A stretch of 14,207 nucleotides of DNA. Source: an uncultured Planctomycetaceae bacterium. Its GTDB lineage: Bacteria; Planctomycetota; Planctomycetia; Pirellulales; UBA1268. The number at the start of each line of letters is the position of its first letter. Positions within the stretch are counted from its first letter, which is position 1. The notes under the pieces were generated by a model that made no database searches, had not been told where the DNA came from, and saw nothing but the letters and a program-made list of their open reading frames with translations. The DNA lies in NCBI GenBank assembly GCA_937926325.1, contig CALAZQ010000274.1, positions 1-14,207 on the forward strand. Reading direction: 5' to 3'. This document shows positions 1 to 7,900 of this stretch, in pieces. A program made the translations under genes and the position numbers.

Positions 1-585
1 GTGACCAGCACCACGACCGATCCTTCCGGCCTCACCGGCTGGAGCCTGGCCCAGCTCGTGCGGGCCCTCGCCCACCGCAAGCCGGCCTTTCAGATTCCGC
101 TGGGGGCCGGCGTGGCCGCTGGCGGCGGGAATCTGGCCGGTGTTGCCGCCAGTTGCAGCTGGCGGTTTGGGGCCCCCGGGGCAATCGTCGCGGCTGATCG
201 CGGCGGCAGCGAGTTTGCGCCAGCTGAGGCCGATGCCGTGCGGCTGATCGACCGCGGTGAAGTTGACTGTGTGCTGGTAGTCGGCCGGCTCGCCCCACAC
301 CTCGAGGCGGCGCTGGCCAACGCCCAGACACCACCGACAGTGATTTACCTGACCGATGTCGCCCCGGCGACAGTCCACGACCGGGCGATCGTGCTAGCCG
401 TCGCCAGCCTGCCCCACACGACAAGCGGTACCATGCTACGTGAAGACGGCCGGTTGATCACGCTTACGCCACGCGAACCTCCCCGCCAGCCAACCCTCCC
501 CCAGATGATAAGTGCCATGGTCGTAGCGATTAATAAAGTCAAACAAGAAGACAGCCCTCCTCTTTCTCGAAGAAGCTCGTCTTGA
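1..585 (+). CDS. fhcB: Formyltransferase/hydrolase complex subunit B (formylmethanofuran dehydrogenase subunit B-like), C-terminal part
   Basis: This is the C-terminal half of an FhcB/FwdB-type protein. About 194 codons are visible, while the family is usually near 400 residues. The frame is open at the first base, so the GTG at position 1 is probably an internal codon and the gene probably starts upstream of the window. Visible family features are a glycine-rich stretch (IPLGAGVAAGGG, about residues 33-44), the segment RGEVDCVLVVGRL (about 86-98), and the closing TSGTMLREDGRLITL, which corresponds to the TAYRMDGVPL region near the end of FwdB proteins. In methylotrophic bacteria FhcB has lost the tungsten/molybdenum cofactor function of archaeal FwdB and acts as part of the FhcABCD complex that converts formyl-H4MPT to formate. 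The last dozen residues (about 183-194, polar, serine- and arginine-rich) are encoded by the repeat element that follows and look like an acquired tail. fhcA follows 219 bp downstream on the same strand. Confidence 0.8.
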   Translation: MTSTTTDPSGLTGWSLAQLVRALAHRKPAFQIPLGAGVAAGGGNLAGVAASCSWRFGAPGAIVAADRGGSEFAPAEADAVRLIDRGEVDCVLVVGRLAPHLEAALANAQTPPTVIYLTDVAPATVHDRAIVLAVASLPHTTSGTMLREDGRLITLTPREPPRQPTLPQMISAMVVAINKVKQEDSPPLSRRSSS

Positions 586-801
586 AATGGAATGGGTGAG
601 GGGCGTTGCCCATGCCAATCGAGCGGCGTTGGAAACGAAGCGCAGCCAGGATGGCGAAGCGATGTTTCCGTCGAGTGAGTGAAGGGCAGGATGCCCGAAG
701 CGAACGTCCGGCGAGATGGCATGGGCAACGTCCCGGCGCGGCACAAACCACGCCCGAAAACACCCAAACAAACCCTTCTCAAAAAGAGAGGGAGAACGAT
801 C
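548..801. repeat. Palindromic, MITE- or REP-like repeat element between fhcB and fhcA
   Basis: The stretch between the two fhc genes is an imperfect palindrome rather than an ordinary spacer. A perfect 13-bp inverted repeat, CGTTGCCCATGCC (604-616) against GGCATGGGCAACG (718-730), extends outward with one mismatch to a GGG/CCC pair (600-602 and 732-734). The outer ends also mirror each other imperfectly: CCCTCCTCTTTCTCGAAGAAG (about 555-575) against CTTCTCAAAAAGAGAGGGAG (775-794). The centre holds two related copies in direct orientation (645-675 and 685-715), each beginning with a small hairpin around AGGAT (GCC-AGGAT-GGC and GGC-AGGAT-GCC) followed by CGAAGCG. No transposase is encoded. The symmetry and lack of coding suggest a small dispersed non-autonomous element. 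The edges are approximate, and the copy number in the genome cannot be seen here. Confidence 0.6.
788..794 (+). promoter_or_regulatory. Ribosome binding site deciding the fhcA start
   Basis: GAGGGAG lies 10 bases upstream of the ATG at 805. It supports that start over in-frame upstream candidates such as 679, which would add repeat-encoded residues. The site lies at the right end of the palindromic repeat. Confidence 0.5.
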
Positions 802-804
802 AGC

Positions 805-2373
805 ATGCCCAACACCTTTGCAATGGGAAATACCCGTCAGCCCTTCAGCGAAGACAATACAACCAGCCACGAGCCGTTCGTGCTGGTCGGTGGCACCGTC
901 CACGACCCGGCCACCGGCCGCGACGGCGTGGTCACCGACCTCTGGATCGAGTCGGGCCGGATCGTTGCGGCGCCGGCCGACGCCAGCCGCTTTCAGCAGG
1001 TAAACGCCGCGGGGCTGGTCGTCATGCCCGGGGGGGTCGATCTGCACAGTCATGTGGCCGGCCCCAAGGTCAACGCCGGCCGGCGGATCGCCCCGCAGCT
1101 GGCCCGTGGCCACCGGGCCAGCGACGCCCCCGCTGCCGTACCGACGATTCATGCCACCGGCTCGCTCTATGCCGCCCTCGGCTACACCACTGTCTTTGAC
1201 GCCGCCATCGCCACTGGTGCCGCTGCCATCGCCAGCCTGGAACTTGCCGAACTGCCGATTCTCGACAAGGGTTTTTACCTGCTGGCCGCCGACGACGCCG
1301 AACTGCTCACCGCCCTCGACGGCAACGACCCGGCCACCATCAAGCGGTTGATCGGCGATGCCGTCGGCCGGGGCGGTGGCTGGGGCGTGAAGGTGGCCAA
1401 CCCGGGCGGGCCAGCCTTCTGGAAGCAAAGCCGGGGGGATCATCGCGATCTCGACACGCCGCTGCCGGGCCTGTCCCTGACCGGCCGCAGCCTGCTTGAG
1501 CGGCTGGCCCGGGGCGTCGCGGCCGCCGGCCTGCCGCATCCCCTGCACATCCACACGGCCAACCTCGGGCTGCCCGGCAACTGGCGAACCCTGGCCGAGA
1601 CGATGCAGACCCTCGACGGCATCCCGGCCCACCTGGCCCATGTACAGTTTCACAGCTATACCGGGGGCGACCTCGATGCCGACAGCTTTGGTTCCGGGGT
1701 GGCCGACCTGGCCGACTGGTTCAACGGCCATGAGGGCCTTACGCTCGACGTCGGGCAGGTGCTCTTTGGTGAGACGGTCGCCATGACCGGTGACTCGGCT
1801 GCCGCTGAACACCTCGCCCACACCACCGGCGTGCCCTGGCACTCCCACGACCTCTGGCTGGAGGGGGGCTGTGGCGTGCTGCCGATCGAATACAAAGAAA
1901 AGAGCCTGATCCATGCCTGGCAGTGGGCGATCGGCCTGGAGTGGTTTCTGTCGGTCACCGACCCCTGGCGGCTGGTCCTCTCGACCGATCACCCCAACGG
2001 GGCCCACTTCACCGCCTATCCGGTGCTGATGCAGCTGCTCGGTGACGCCGCCTTCCGGCGGGCGGCCTTTGAGCGGATACATCCGGCGGTCCGCAAGCGG
2101 TCGCCGCTGGCTGGCCTCGACCGGGAATATTCCCTGCAGGAGCTTTGCATCATCACCCGGGCCGCCCCCGCCCGGATTGCCGGCCTGCCGCAGAAGGGAC
2201 AGCTCGGCATCGGCGCCGACGCCGACATCACCCTCTACCGGCCCAGCCCCGATCTGGCCGCGATGTTCGCGATGCCGGCTGCCGTCTACAAGGCGGGGCA
2301 GCTCGTGGCCGAGAACGGCCATTGTCGGGCCACCCCTATCGGCCGTCAGCTCAGGGCGATTGGTTCAGACTGA
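805..2373 (+). CDS. fhcA: Formyltransferase/hydrolase complex subunit A (formylmethanofuran dehydrogenase subunit A-like amidohydrolase)
   Basis: This 522-residue cytoplasmic protein of the metal-dependent amidohydrolase superfamily is close to the usual FhcA/FwdA length of about 550. It is the hydrolase subunit of the Fhc complex, which releases formate from a formyl-methanofuran-type carrier in the H4MPT-linked C1 oxidation pathway. Candidate metal ligands appear in the expected order: HSH (81-83, in DLHSHVAG), a lysine suited to carboxylation (K196, in WGVKVANPGG), histidines in LHIHTANLG (248/250) and in AHLAHVQFHS (276/279/283), and an aspartate in STDHPNG (D395). The composite amidohydrolase beta-sandwich ends are seen at about 24-78 and 459-505 (GQLGIGADADITLY). 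The ATG at 805 was chosen because GAGGGAG precedes it and codons further upstream lie in the palindromic repeat; the ATG at 823 is a weaker alternative. The last 23 bases overlap the convergent glycosyltransferase gene. fhcD and fhcC do not follow and must lie elsewhere if present. Confidence 0.88.
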   Translation: MPNTFAMGNTRQPFSEDNTTSHEPFVLVGGTVHDPATGRDGVVTDLWIESGRIVAAPADASRFQQVNAAGLVVMPGGVDLHSHVAGPKVNAGRRIAPQLARGHRASDAPAAVPTIHATGSLYAALGYTTVFDAAIATGAAAIASLELAELPILDKGFYLLAADDAELLTALDGNDPATIKRLIGDAVGRGGGWGVKVANPGGPAFWKQSRGDHRDLDTPLPGLSLTGRSLLERLARGVAAAGLPHPLHIHTANLGLPGNWRTLAETMQTLDGIPAHLAHVQFHSYTGGDLDADSFGSGVADLADWFNGHEGLTLDVGQVLFGETVAMTGDSAAAEHLAHTTGVPWHSHDLWLEGGCGVLPIEYKEKSLIHAWQWAIGLEWFLSVTDPWRLVLSTDHPNGAHFTAYPVLMQLLGDAAFRRAAFERIHPAVRKRSPLAGLDREYSLQELCIITRAAPARIAGLPQKGQLGIGADADITLYRPSPDLAAMFAMPAAVYKAGQLVAENGHCRATPIGRQLRAIGSD

Positions 2374-3505
2374 GACCAGCTGTCGGACCACCGACTGCAG
2401 CCACCAGGGCGGCGGCCGATGCCTGCGGGTCAAACCACTCGGCCACCCGGCGGCGGCCGGCGGCGGTGCAGGCGGCGGCGAGGTCGCGGTCTTCCAGCAA
2501 CTGGATCGCCCGCCGGGCGAACTCGCTTTCAGGGACTGCCGGCACCAGCCGGCCAGCGTCGCCATCACCAATCACGGCCCTGCTCTCCGGGGTATCGATG
2601 GCCACCAGCGGAATCCCGTGGGCCAGCCCCTCGAGCAGACAACCGCCGAGGGCCACCCGGCCCGACTGCATGATCAACTCGACCTGCGGCAGCAGCTCAG
2701 GCAGGCAGTCGAGCCGATCAAAGAAATGCACCCGGTCAGCAAGCTCCTGAATCCGGGCCCGGCGGGCCAGCCGCCGGGCAAGCGGGCCGGCACCGACAAT
2801 GACATGGTCGAGGTCGTCGCGGGCCACGCCCATCTGGTCGATCGCCCAGAGCAGTTGCTCAAGCCGCGAAGCGGCAACCAGCGGCGCGACCGTGAGGGTC
2901 CAGCGGTTGGCTGGGGCAAGCCCGAGTGCTGTAGCCAGCTGCTCCCGCCCGCCCGCCGCCGCAAAGGCAGCCGCCGCGGGCGGCACGACGACAGCCTGTC
3001 CATGACCACCCTGCCCCGCGCAGCCCTCTGCCACCGCCGCATCGGTCGCCAGAATCTTGTCAGCTGCCTGCACAGCGACCTGCTCAGGAGCCGACCGCGG
3101 CGGCTGGGCAAGCCACTGGAAATGCCGCCAGCTGCCCAGGCCAAGCCGACGACACACCAGCCGGGCCGCGGCAACCGGAACTGCCACCTGCCGCCCCCAC
3201 GCCAGCACCACCGCTGGCTGCAGCCGCCGACTGAACTGGAAAAGACGGGGCACGACTGCGGCGTCGATAGCCGGCCGTCGCCCCAGTCGGCTCACCGTCA
3301 CGCCAATTGGCTCCAGCCGATCGGCCAGGCTCCCGCCAGTGGTGAGCACCGCCACGTGCACCCGCCAGCCGGCCTGCTGCAGCGCCGCTGCAGCGAGTTC
3401 CAGCTGCCGGCCGCTGCCAACCGCGTGATGATCGGGCGAGACCAACAGCAGATCGGCGGTAGGGCTGGGCATCGGCTGGACAACACGAGAAGTGACGCGG
3501 TTCAC
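2351..3505 (-). CDS. GT4-type glycosyltransferase
   Basis: This 384-residue protein has the two-lobed layout of GT-B glycosyltransferases of the GT4 (RfaB/WcaC-like) type. These enzymes move a sugar from a nucleotide donor, usually onto lipopolysaccharide, exopolysaccharide or another glycoconjugate at the cytoplasmic face of the membrane. The N-terminal lobe holds an early Rossmann strand (ADLLLVSPDHH, about 17-27) and GWRVHVAVL (46-54). The C-terminal lobe holds VIVGAGPLARRL (235-246), a strand near VHFFDRL (259-265), and the donor-site segment LLEGLAHGIPLVAID (290-304) followed by GDAGRLVP (315-322). The usual EX7E motif keeps only its second glutamate (E292); the first position reads valine. 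The GTG start at 3505 overlaps the hpt stop by 4 bases (GTGA) with no clear Shine-Dalgarno, suggesting translational coupling. The ATG at codon 12 is an alternative start. The acceptor and donor cannot be told from the sequence. Confidence 0.75.
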   Translation of the reverse strand: MNRVTSRVVQPMPSPTADLLLVSPDHHAVGSGRQLELAAAALQQAGWRVHVAVLTTGGSLADRLEPIGVTVSRLGRRPAIDAAVVPRLFQFSRRLQPAVVLAWGRQVAVPVAAARLVCRRLGLGSWRHFQWLAQPPRSAPEQVAVQAADKILATDAAVAEGCAGQGGHGQAVVVPPAAAAFAAAGGREQLATALGLAPANRWTLTVAPLVAASRLEQLLWAIDQMGVARDDLDHVIVGAGPLARRLARRARIQELADRVHFFDRLDCLPELLPQVELIMQSGRVALGGCLLEGLAHGIPLVAIDTPESRAVIGDGDAGRLVPAVPESEFARRAIQLLEDRDLAAACTAAGRRRVAEWFDPQASAAALVAAVGGPTAGLSLNQSP

Positions 3506-4059
3506 TCGGTGGCCGCGGCAGTGGGCCTGCCGCCCAGCCCGTCCGCGTCAGCCGGGTCGAGGATGCAGATCTCCGGCAGATTCCGCCAGGCACCGTCGTG
3601 GTCAAGACCATAGCCAACCACAAAGGCATCGGGAATGTCGAATCCAACATAGTCGGGCCGCATCGCCACCTCGGTCCGGGCCGGTTTCCGCAGCAGCACC
3701 AGGGTCCGCACCGAGGCCGCCCCGTGCTCATGCAGTGAGGTAACCAGTGCCTCGAGGGTGCGGCCGGTGTCAAAGATGTCATCGACCAGCAGCACGTCAC
3801 GACCCGTCAGGTCGGGCAGCAGATCGAGCCGGAGGTCGAGCCGGCCGGGGCTCGTGGCGGCGCCACGATAGCTGCTGGCCCAAACCATGCCGACCTCGAC
3901 CGGCCCGTCGAGCCGCCGCAACAGATCGGCCACCAGCACGATGCTGCCGGTCAGGACGCCGATCACCGTCAGCGGCTTCGCCCCACAGTCCTGCCGGACG
4001 TCAGCCGCCAGGCGGTCGATGCCGGCGGCCAGTTCGTCCCGCGACAACAGCCGCTTCAT
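3502..4059 (-). CDS. hpt: Hypoxanthine (guanine) phosphoribosyltransferase
   Basis: This 185-residue protein matches bacterial HPRT in length (about 175-185) and motifs. It would salvage hypoxanthine or guanine with PRPP to IMP or GMP in the cytoplasm. The PRPP-binding loop VLLVDDIFDTGRTL lies at 89-102 with the two acidic residues D93/D94. The flexible-loop Ser-Tyr pair is in ASSYRG (61-66), a lysine that normally contacts the purine is in RKPAR (K125), and the C-terminal signature FVVGYGLDHDGAWRNLP (146-162) supplies the base-stacking and Mg-binding region. The PPi loop reads LTGS instead of the common LKGS. The start at 4059 has AAGGAG upstream at a 7-base spacing. The gene is first in a two-gene unit with the glycosyltransferase and is divergent from the hydrolase-like gene at 4156. 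Confidence 0.92.
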   Translation of the reverse strand: MKRLLSRDELAAGIDRLAADVRQDCGAKPLTVIGVLTGSIVLVADLLRRLDGPVEVGMVWASSYRGAATSPGRLDLRLDLLPDLTGRDVLLVDDIFDTGRTLEALVTSLHEHGAASVRTLVLLRKPARTEVAMRPDYVGFDIPDAFVVGYGLDHDGAWRNLPEICILDPADADGLGGRPTAAATE

Positions 4060-4066
4060 CTCTCGT

Positions 4067-4072
4067 CTCCTT
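4067..4072 (-). promoter_or_regulatory. Ribosome binding site of hpt
   Basis: AAGGAG on the - strand lies 7 bases before the ATG at 4059. The surrounding 96-bp spacer (4060-4155) separates hpt from the divergent gene at 4156 and must carry both promoters. No convincing -35/-10 pair was seen in it. Confidence 0.6.
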
Positions 4073-4155
4073 CCGTGCCGGGCTGACAGTGTTCGGCCCT
4101 GCCAGCGGCTGCTACAACGCAGGCTGACACGCCTTTCCCGCCTTCAACAGTCTCC

Positions 4156-4926
4156 ATGTCATCCCCAACTTTGGCCGGCTGGTCAACCATCGACGTTGCC
4201 GGCCATGCCTGCGACCTGTTTCAGCCTGCAACCGTCGCGGCAAACGCCCGGTGTCTGGTCTACCTGCACGACCTGGCGGGCCGGCCGCCCCAGACCCTGC
4301 CGGCAGTTCAGGCGGCAGTCGAAGCGACGGGGCTGCCGCTGCTGGCCCCCCGGACCGGCCGCTCCTGGTGGCTGCAGCAGAAGGTGGCGCGATTCGACCA
4401 CAAACGGACGCCAGAGGACTTTCTGCTCGGGCCCGTGCTCGAGGAGTGCCGGCGGAGGTTTGCGGCGGGACCGGGAGGTGTCGGCTTGTTTGGCGTGGAG
4501 ATGGGGGGCCAGGGGGCGTTGCGGCTGGCCTATCGCCACCCCGGCAGCTTTCCGGTAGCAGCCGCGATCAATCCCGCGATCGATTTTCAGCTCGGCATGC
4601 GGCACGGGCATGACTGGGACGACGGCGAACTGTTCGACACCCTCTGGGAGATCTTTCCTGACGTCGAACAGGCCCGGCAGGAGACCGCCATCCTGCACGT
4701 GCATCCCCTCAACTGGCCGCGGCATCAGTGGTTCGCCAGCGACCCCACCGACCGCCGCTGGCGAGACGGGGCCGAGCGGCTCGACAGCAAGCTGATCGCC
4801 CTCGGCATTCCCCACACGGTTATGTTCGACCAGCCGACCGACAGTGACTTTATGACCGCCGCCGCCGCGGCGGCCGTGCAGTTCGTGGTCAACGCCCTCG
4901 CTGCCGAGTCACGCCGCGTGGTGTGA
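4156..4926 (+). CDS. Esterase-D-like alpha/beta-hydrolase fold protein lacking the nucleophile serine (likely pseudoenzyme)
   Basis: This 256-residue protein has the plan of the esterase D/S-formylglutathione hydrolase-like alpha/beta-hydrolases: a strand and oxyanion region CLVYLHDLAG (33-42), the nucleophile elbow (111-118), RLAYRHPGSFPV (123-134), the acid region ASDPTDRRW (194-202) and the closing ALGIPH (215-220). At the elbow the sequence reads GVEMGG, where active relatives have G-x-S-M-G-G, so the nucleophile is E115. After IPH, the stretch where active relatives carry a Gly-rich HGW with the catalytic histidine reads FDQPTDSDFMTA and contains no histidine. D196/D199 of the acid site remain. 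By sequence it should not work as an ordinary serine esterase; it may bind a ligand or partner, or use another chemistry. No signal peptide is seen, so it is probably cytoplasmic. The ATG at 4156 has no strong Shine-Dalgarno. The gene stands alone on its strand. Confidence 0.7.
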   Translation: MSSPTLAGWSTIDVAGHACDLFQPATVAANARCLVYLHDLAGRPPQTLPAVQAAVEATGLPLLAPRTGRSWWLQQKVARFDHKRTPEDFLLGPVLEECRRRFAAGPGGVGLFGVEMGGQGALRLAYRHPGSFPVAAAINPAIDFQLGMRHGHDWDDGELFDTLWEIFPDVEQARQETAILHVHPLNWPRHQWFASDPTDRRWRDGAERLDSKLIALGIPHTVMFDQPTDSDFMTAAAAAAVQFVVNALAAESRRVV

Positions 4927-4950
4927 CTGTCGCTGCTTCTTTTTGTTTTT
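4907..4950 (+). terminator. Putative intrinsic terminator after the hydrolase-like gene
   Basis: A 6-bp perfect inverted repeat, AGTCAC (4907-4912) with GTGACT (4923-4928), spans the stop codon. After eight more bases comes a T-rich tract (4937-4950, 12 T of 14). The stem is short and not directly joined to the T tract, so this is only a moderate candidate. It sits in the 53-bp gap between two convergent genes. Confidence 0.4.
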
Positions 4951-4979
4951 GGTGCCCCACCAGCAGGCTCAGCGGCGGC

Positions 4980-7900
4980 TCAAAATGGTGCATTCGGCAG
5001 GCTGCCGCCGCCGAGTTGGTCGAAGTCGAGGTAGCGGGCATCCTGCACATCGACCCGGTTGTGCTGCCGCCAGTAGAGGATCTTGCCGGCGGAGGCGGTT
5101 GAGGTCGGGCCACCGATTCGCTCCTGCCGGTACAGCTGGGCATCGGTGCGGCCGTCCCCTTCGAAGACCAGCAGATCCTTCAGCTCGCTGTAGCTCAGCC
5201 GGGCACTGCGGGCAGTGAACCCGGAACCTTCCACCAGCACATTGCCGCCGGCCGACAACTCGATGGCCCGTCGCGGCTGCCCCGGCACCGGTGGCGTCTG
5301 CCCGACGCCGAGCACATCGCTGGTGACCGCCACCACCCCTTCGGCGAGGCCGTTCGGGCTGTGCAGGTCGAGGCTGTCTTCCCAGGTCGGCACCGGCCCC
5401 CAGATTGTCTCCACCCGCTGCTGGAACTCCATCTGCCGGCGGGTCAGGTTGCCGGTGAAGCCTCGCTGAAAATCGACCCCCAGGTAGGTGAGGCCCGGCT
5501 TTTTCTCTGGCGTCGCAGCGGCGGGCGGCGGCGGGGTTGGGCCGCCCGGCAAGGCCGGCGTGCCCAGCGGCAGGCTGCCGTCGCCCCGCCGGGTGCTGGT
5601 CAGCCGCCCTGGCCCGGTGCCCCGCACATCGCCGGTGAGCCGGTCGAAGAACAGGTCGCGGACGAAGAGTTGTTCGTGGGAAACCAGCAGGCCGTCGTCG
5701 TCGGCCTGCGTACGGCTGATGATCCGCACACCGTTGCCGCAGGCGATCCGGGCGATGTCGTTCTGGGTCTGGGCTGGCGGCTGGGGCTGACGCTGGCGGC
5801 TGAAGTCGATCGGCTGGCTGAAGACACAGTCGAGTGAGCCCGCCTTCAGTTCGGTGCCACCAGTGCCGGTTTCGACGCGGTCAACGAAGCGGGCGGTCTG
5901 GCCGTCGAAGTCCATCCGGCCCTGCCAGGTGATCGCCAACGGCTCATTGCTGGCAGCCGCCGACGGCACTGGCTGACGCGGTGCCCGGCCGCTGATCAGG
6001 CCGAGGTCGCCAAGCCCGGCACCGCCGGCGGCAGGCACGGTCAGCCGGCCCCCGCCATCGACCGCCACCCGGTTTCGCCCTCGATCGAACTCGATCAGCG
6101 GGCCCTCCAGATTGAGCCGGGAGCTGCGGACCTCAGCCGGACGCCCCGAGATGATGGCCCTCGCGTCGAACCGGGTTGGCCGGGTGATCTGCAACTGGTC
6201 GCCCCGGATATCAAAGCCATCGGCGTCGGCAGCGTTGGCTGCCGGCTGCTCGATCAGCTGGACCTGCCCCTCCAGGGAAAGCTCTTCCAGATTGTGCTGG
6301 CCGGCCGCCAGTAGCACCTGGCCGCGAATCAGATCGCCACTGGCCAGCAGCTTGCGATCGACCGGTAGCGGTGGCCGGATGGCAGGAATTGGCCGCCGCT
6401 GCGGCCTGCCGCGAGGCTGGGGCGGCTGCGGAGACGCAGCTGTAGCGACTGCGGCAGCCGGCTTGCCGGCGGCTGGTGCTGGCGGGGCGGCGGAGGGCTC
6501 GGAGGCTTTGGCCTGATCTGGCTTAAACCACAACTCCATCCGATCGGTGCGGGCGGCCACCTCGGCCGCATCGACTTCCACCACGCCGCGGACCAGCAGC
6601 CGCTGCGGCTGCAGGGCCGCCATGTTCGGCACGCCGGTGCCCCGGGCAGTGGCCGCCGCACCGGGACGCTGGCTGAACCAGAGATGCATCTCAGCCCCGG
6701 TCAGCCGGCCCTGCAGATCGACCGCCACCTCGGCTTGGCCGGTCAATGAGGCGACGTGCCCACTCCCGTCGGGGCGAACCCGCAGGCTTTTCTGCCAGCG
6801 TGTTTCGACGGCGGGAGGCCGCTGGCCCAGGGCCCGCAGCCAGCCCGGCCCGGCGGCCAGCAGGCTGCCCGGGCCGCCATCGGCCCCGGGGGTGTAGTCG
6901 AGCGAGGCCGTCTCCAACTCCAGCCCGATGGCAGTCACAGCCACCGGATCATCGCCGTCGAGGCGAATCCGCCGGGTCTGCACCTCATACCCCAGCCGCC
7001 CGGTTCGGACCTCAACATTGTTGCCGCCGCTGCGGACGATCGTCGGCGCACCACTGGCCTGAATTTCGACCACCTGCAGACCGCCGTCAGACGTGTCGGC
7101 CGGTGCATCCGGCTCGCCGAGAATGATCGCCAGCACGTCGCAGGTGAGCTGATCGCCCCCCTGCTCAAGCTCTCCCCGCTTGACTTCAACCGCATCCTCA
7201 AGCGTGATAATGTTGGCCGACAGATTCGTCGTGAGACTCCCGGCGCAGGTCACGTGGACCGGCAGCTCGGCAGCCGGTTCCTCAGCGGTGCCGGCCGGCG
7301 CTGCTCCGGGCAGGACGCCGGCCGCCATTCCCTCCAGCCGCAGTTCCACCTCGCGTTCCAGCTGCACCGTATCGACCCCGCCGATGTTGGGCCCCTGTCC
7401 CGAGCCGCCCGGCTGCGGCAGCAGCATCGCCACCAGCCCGCGGCCGCGACCGATCGACCGGCCATAGCGAAACTCAACCCGCTCGTTGGTGCGAATCTCG
7501 TATTCGTCGAGCTCGAGGTCGCGGGTCACCACCTCGATGTCATCCCCCGCCCCGGCCGCACTCGGGGTACCCCGGACGGTCACCTGCCCCCGCAGGCTGC
7601 CGCCGACCAGCCGCGACAGCCGGCCGGCCCGCAGGTCGAGTGGTTCGGCAAACTCCAGCACCGCCCCCTGCGGCGCCCGCATCACCAGCGTCCGGCCCGC
7701 CTCGTCGGTTGCCTGCCGCTGGTCATCGGGCAGGACGACCAGCGTGCAGGGCACCAGGTTCACCCGGCCATCAGGCAGCGAGTGATACTGCTTGAACATC
7801 AGCCGCATGCCCCGACTCTCGAGGATGATCGGCTGATCGAGTTCCCACGAGCCGGGCGGAAAAAGCTCTCGCACCGCATCGAGCCGTCGATCGGCTCGGG

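Noticed and set aside
645..715. Two related copies around AGGAT considered as the start of a CRISPR or tandem array
   Set aside because: There are only two imperfect, near-adjacent copies with no uniform spacer. They are better explained as internal parts of the palindromic element.
679..804. N-terminal extension of fhcA from the ATG at 679
   Set aside because: These 42 codons lie inside the palindromic repeat, resemble no FhcA N-terminus, and precede the Shine-Dalgarno at 788-794.
606..1199. A 197-codon + strand frame starting inside the repeat
   Set aside because: It is the repeat plus an out-of-frame reading of fhcA, with no ribosome binding site or domain.
436..2322. A 628-codon open frame on the - strand opposite fhcA
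   Set aside because: It is a mirror frame of a GC-rich gene. The translation is low-complexity, rich in Gly, Arg and Val with no family motif, while the + strand frame has full FhcA active-site motifs.
2042..3613. A 523-codon + strand frame spanning the fhcA end and both - strand genes
   Set aside because: It crosses three well-supported genes, is rich in Pro, Arg and Ser, and shows no domain. It is a codon-bias shadow.
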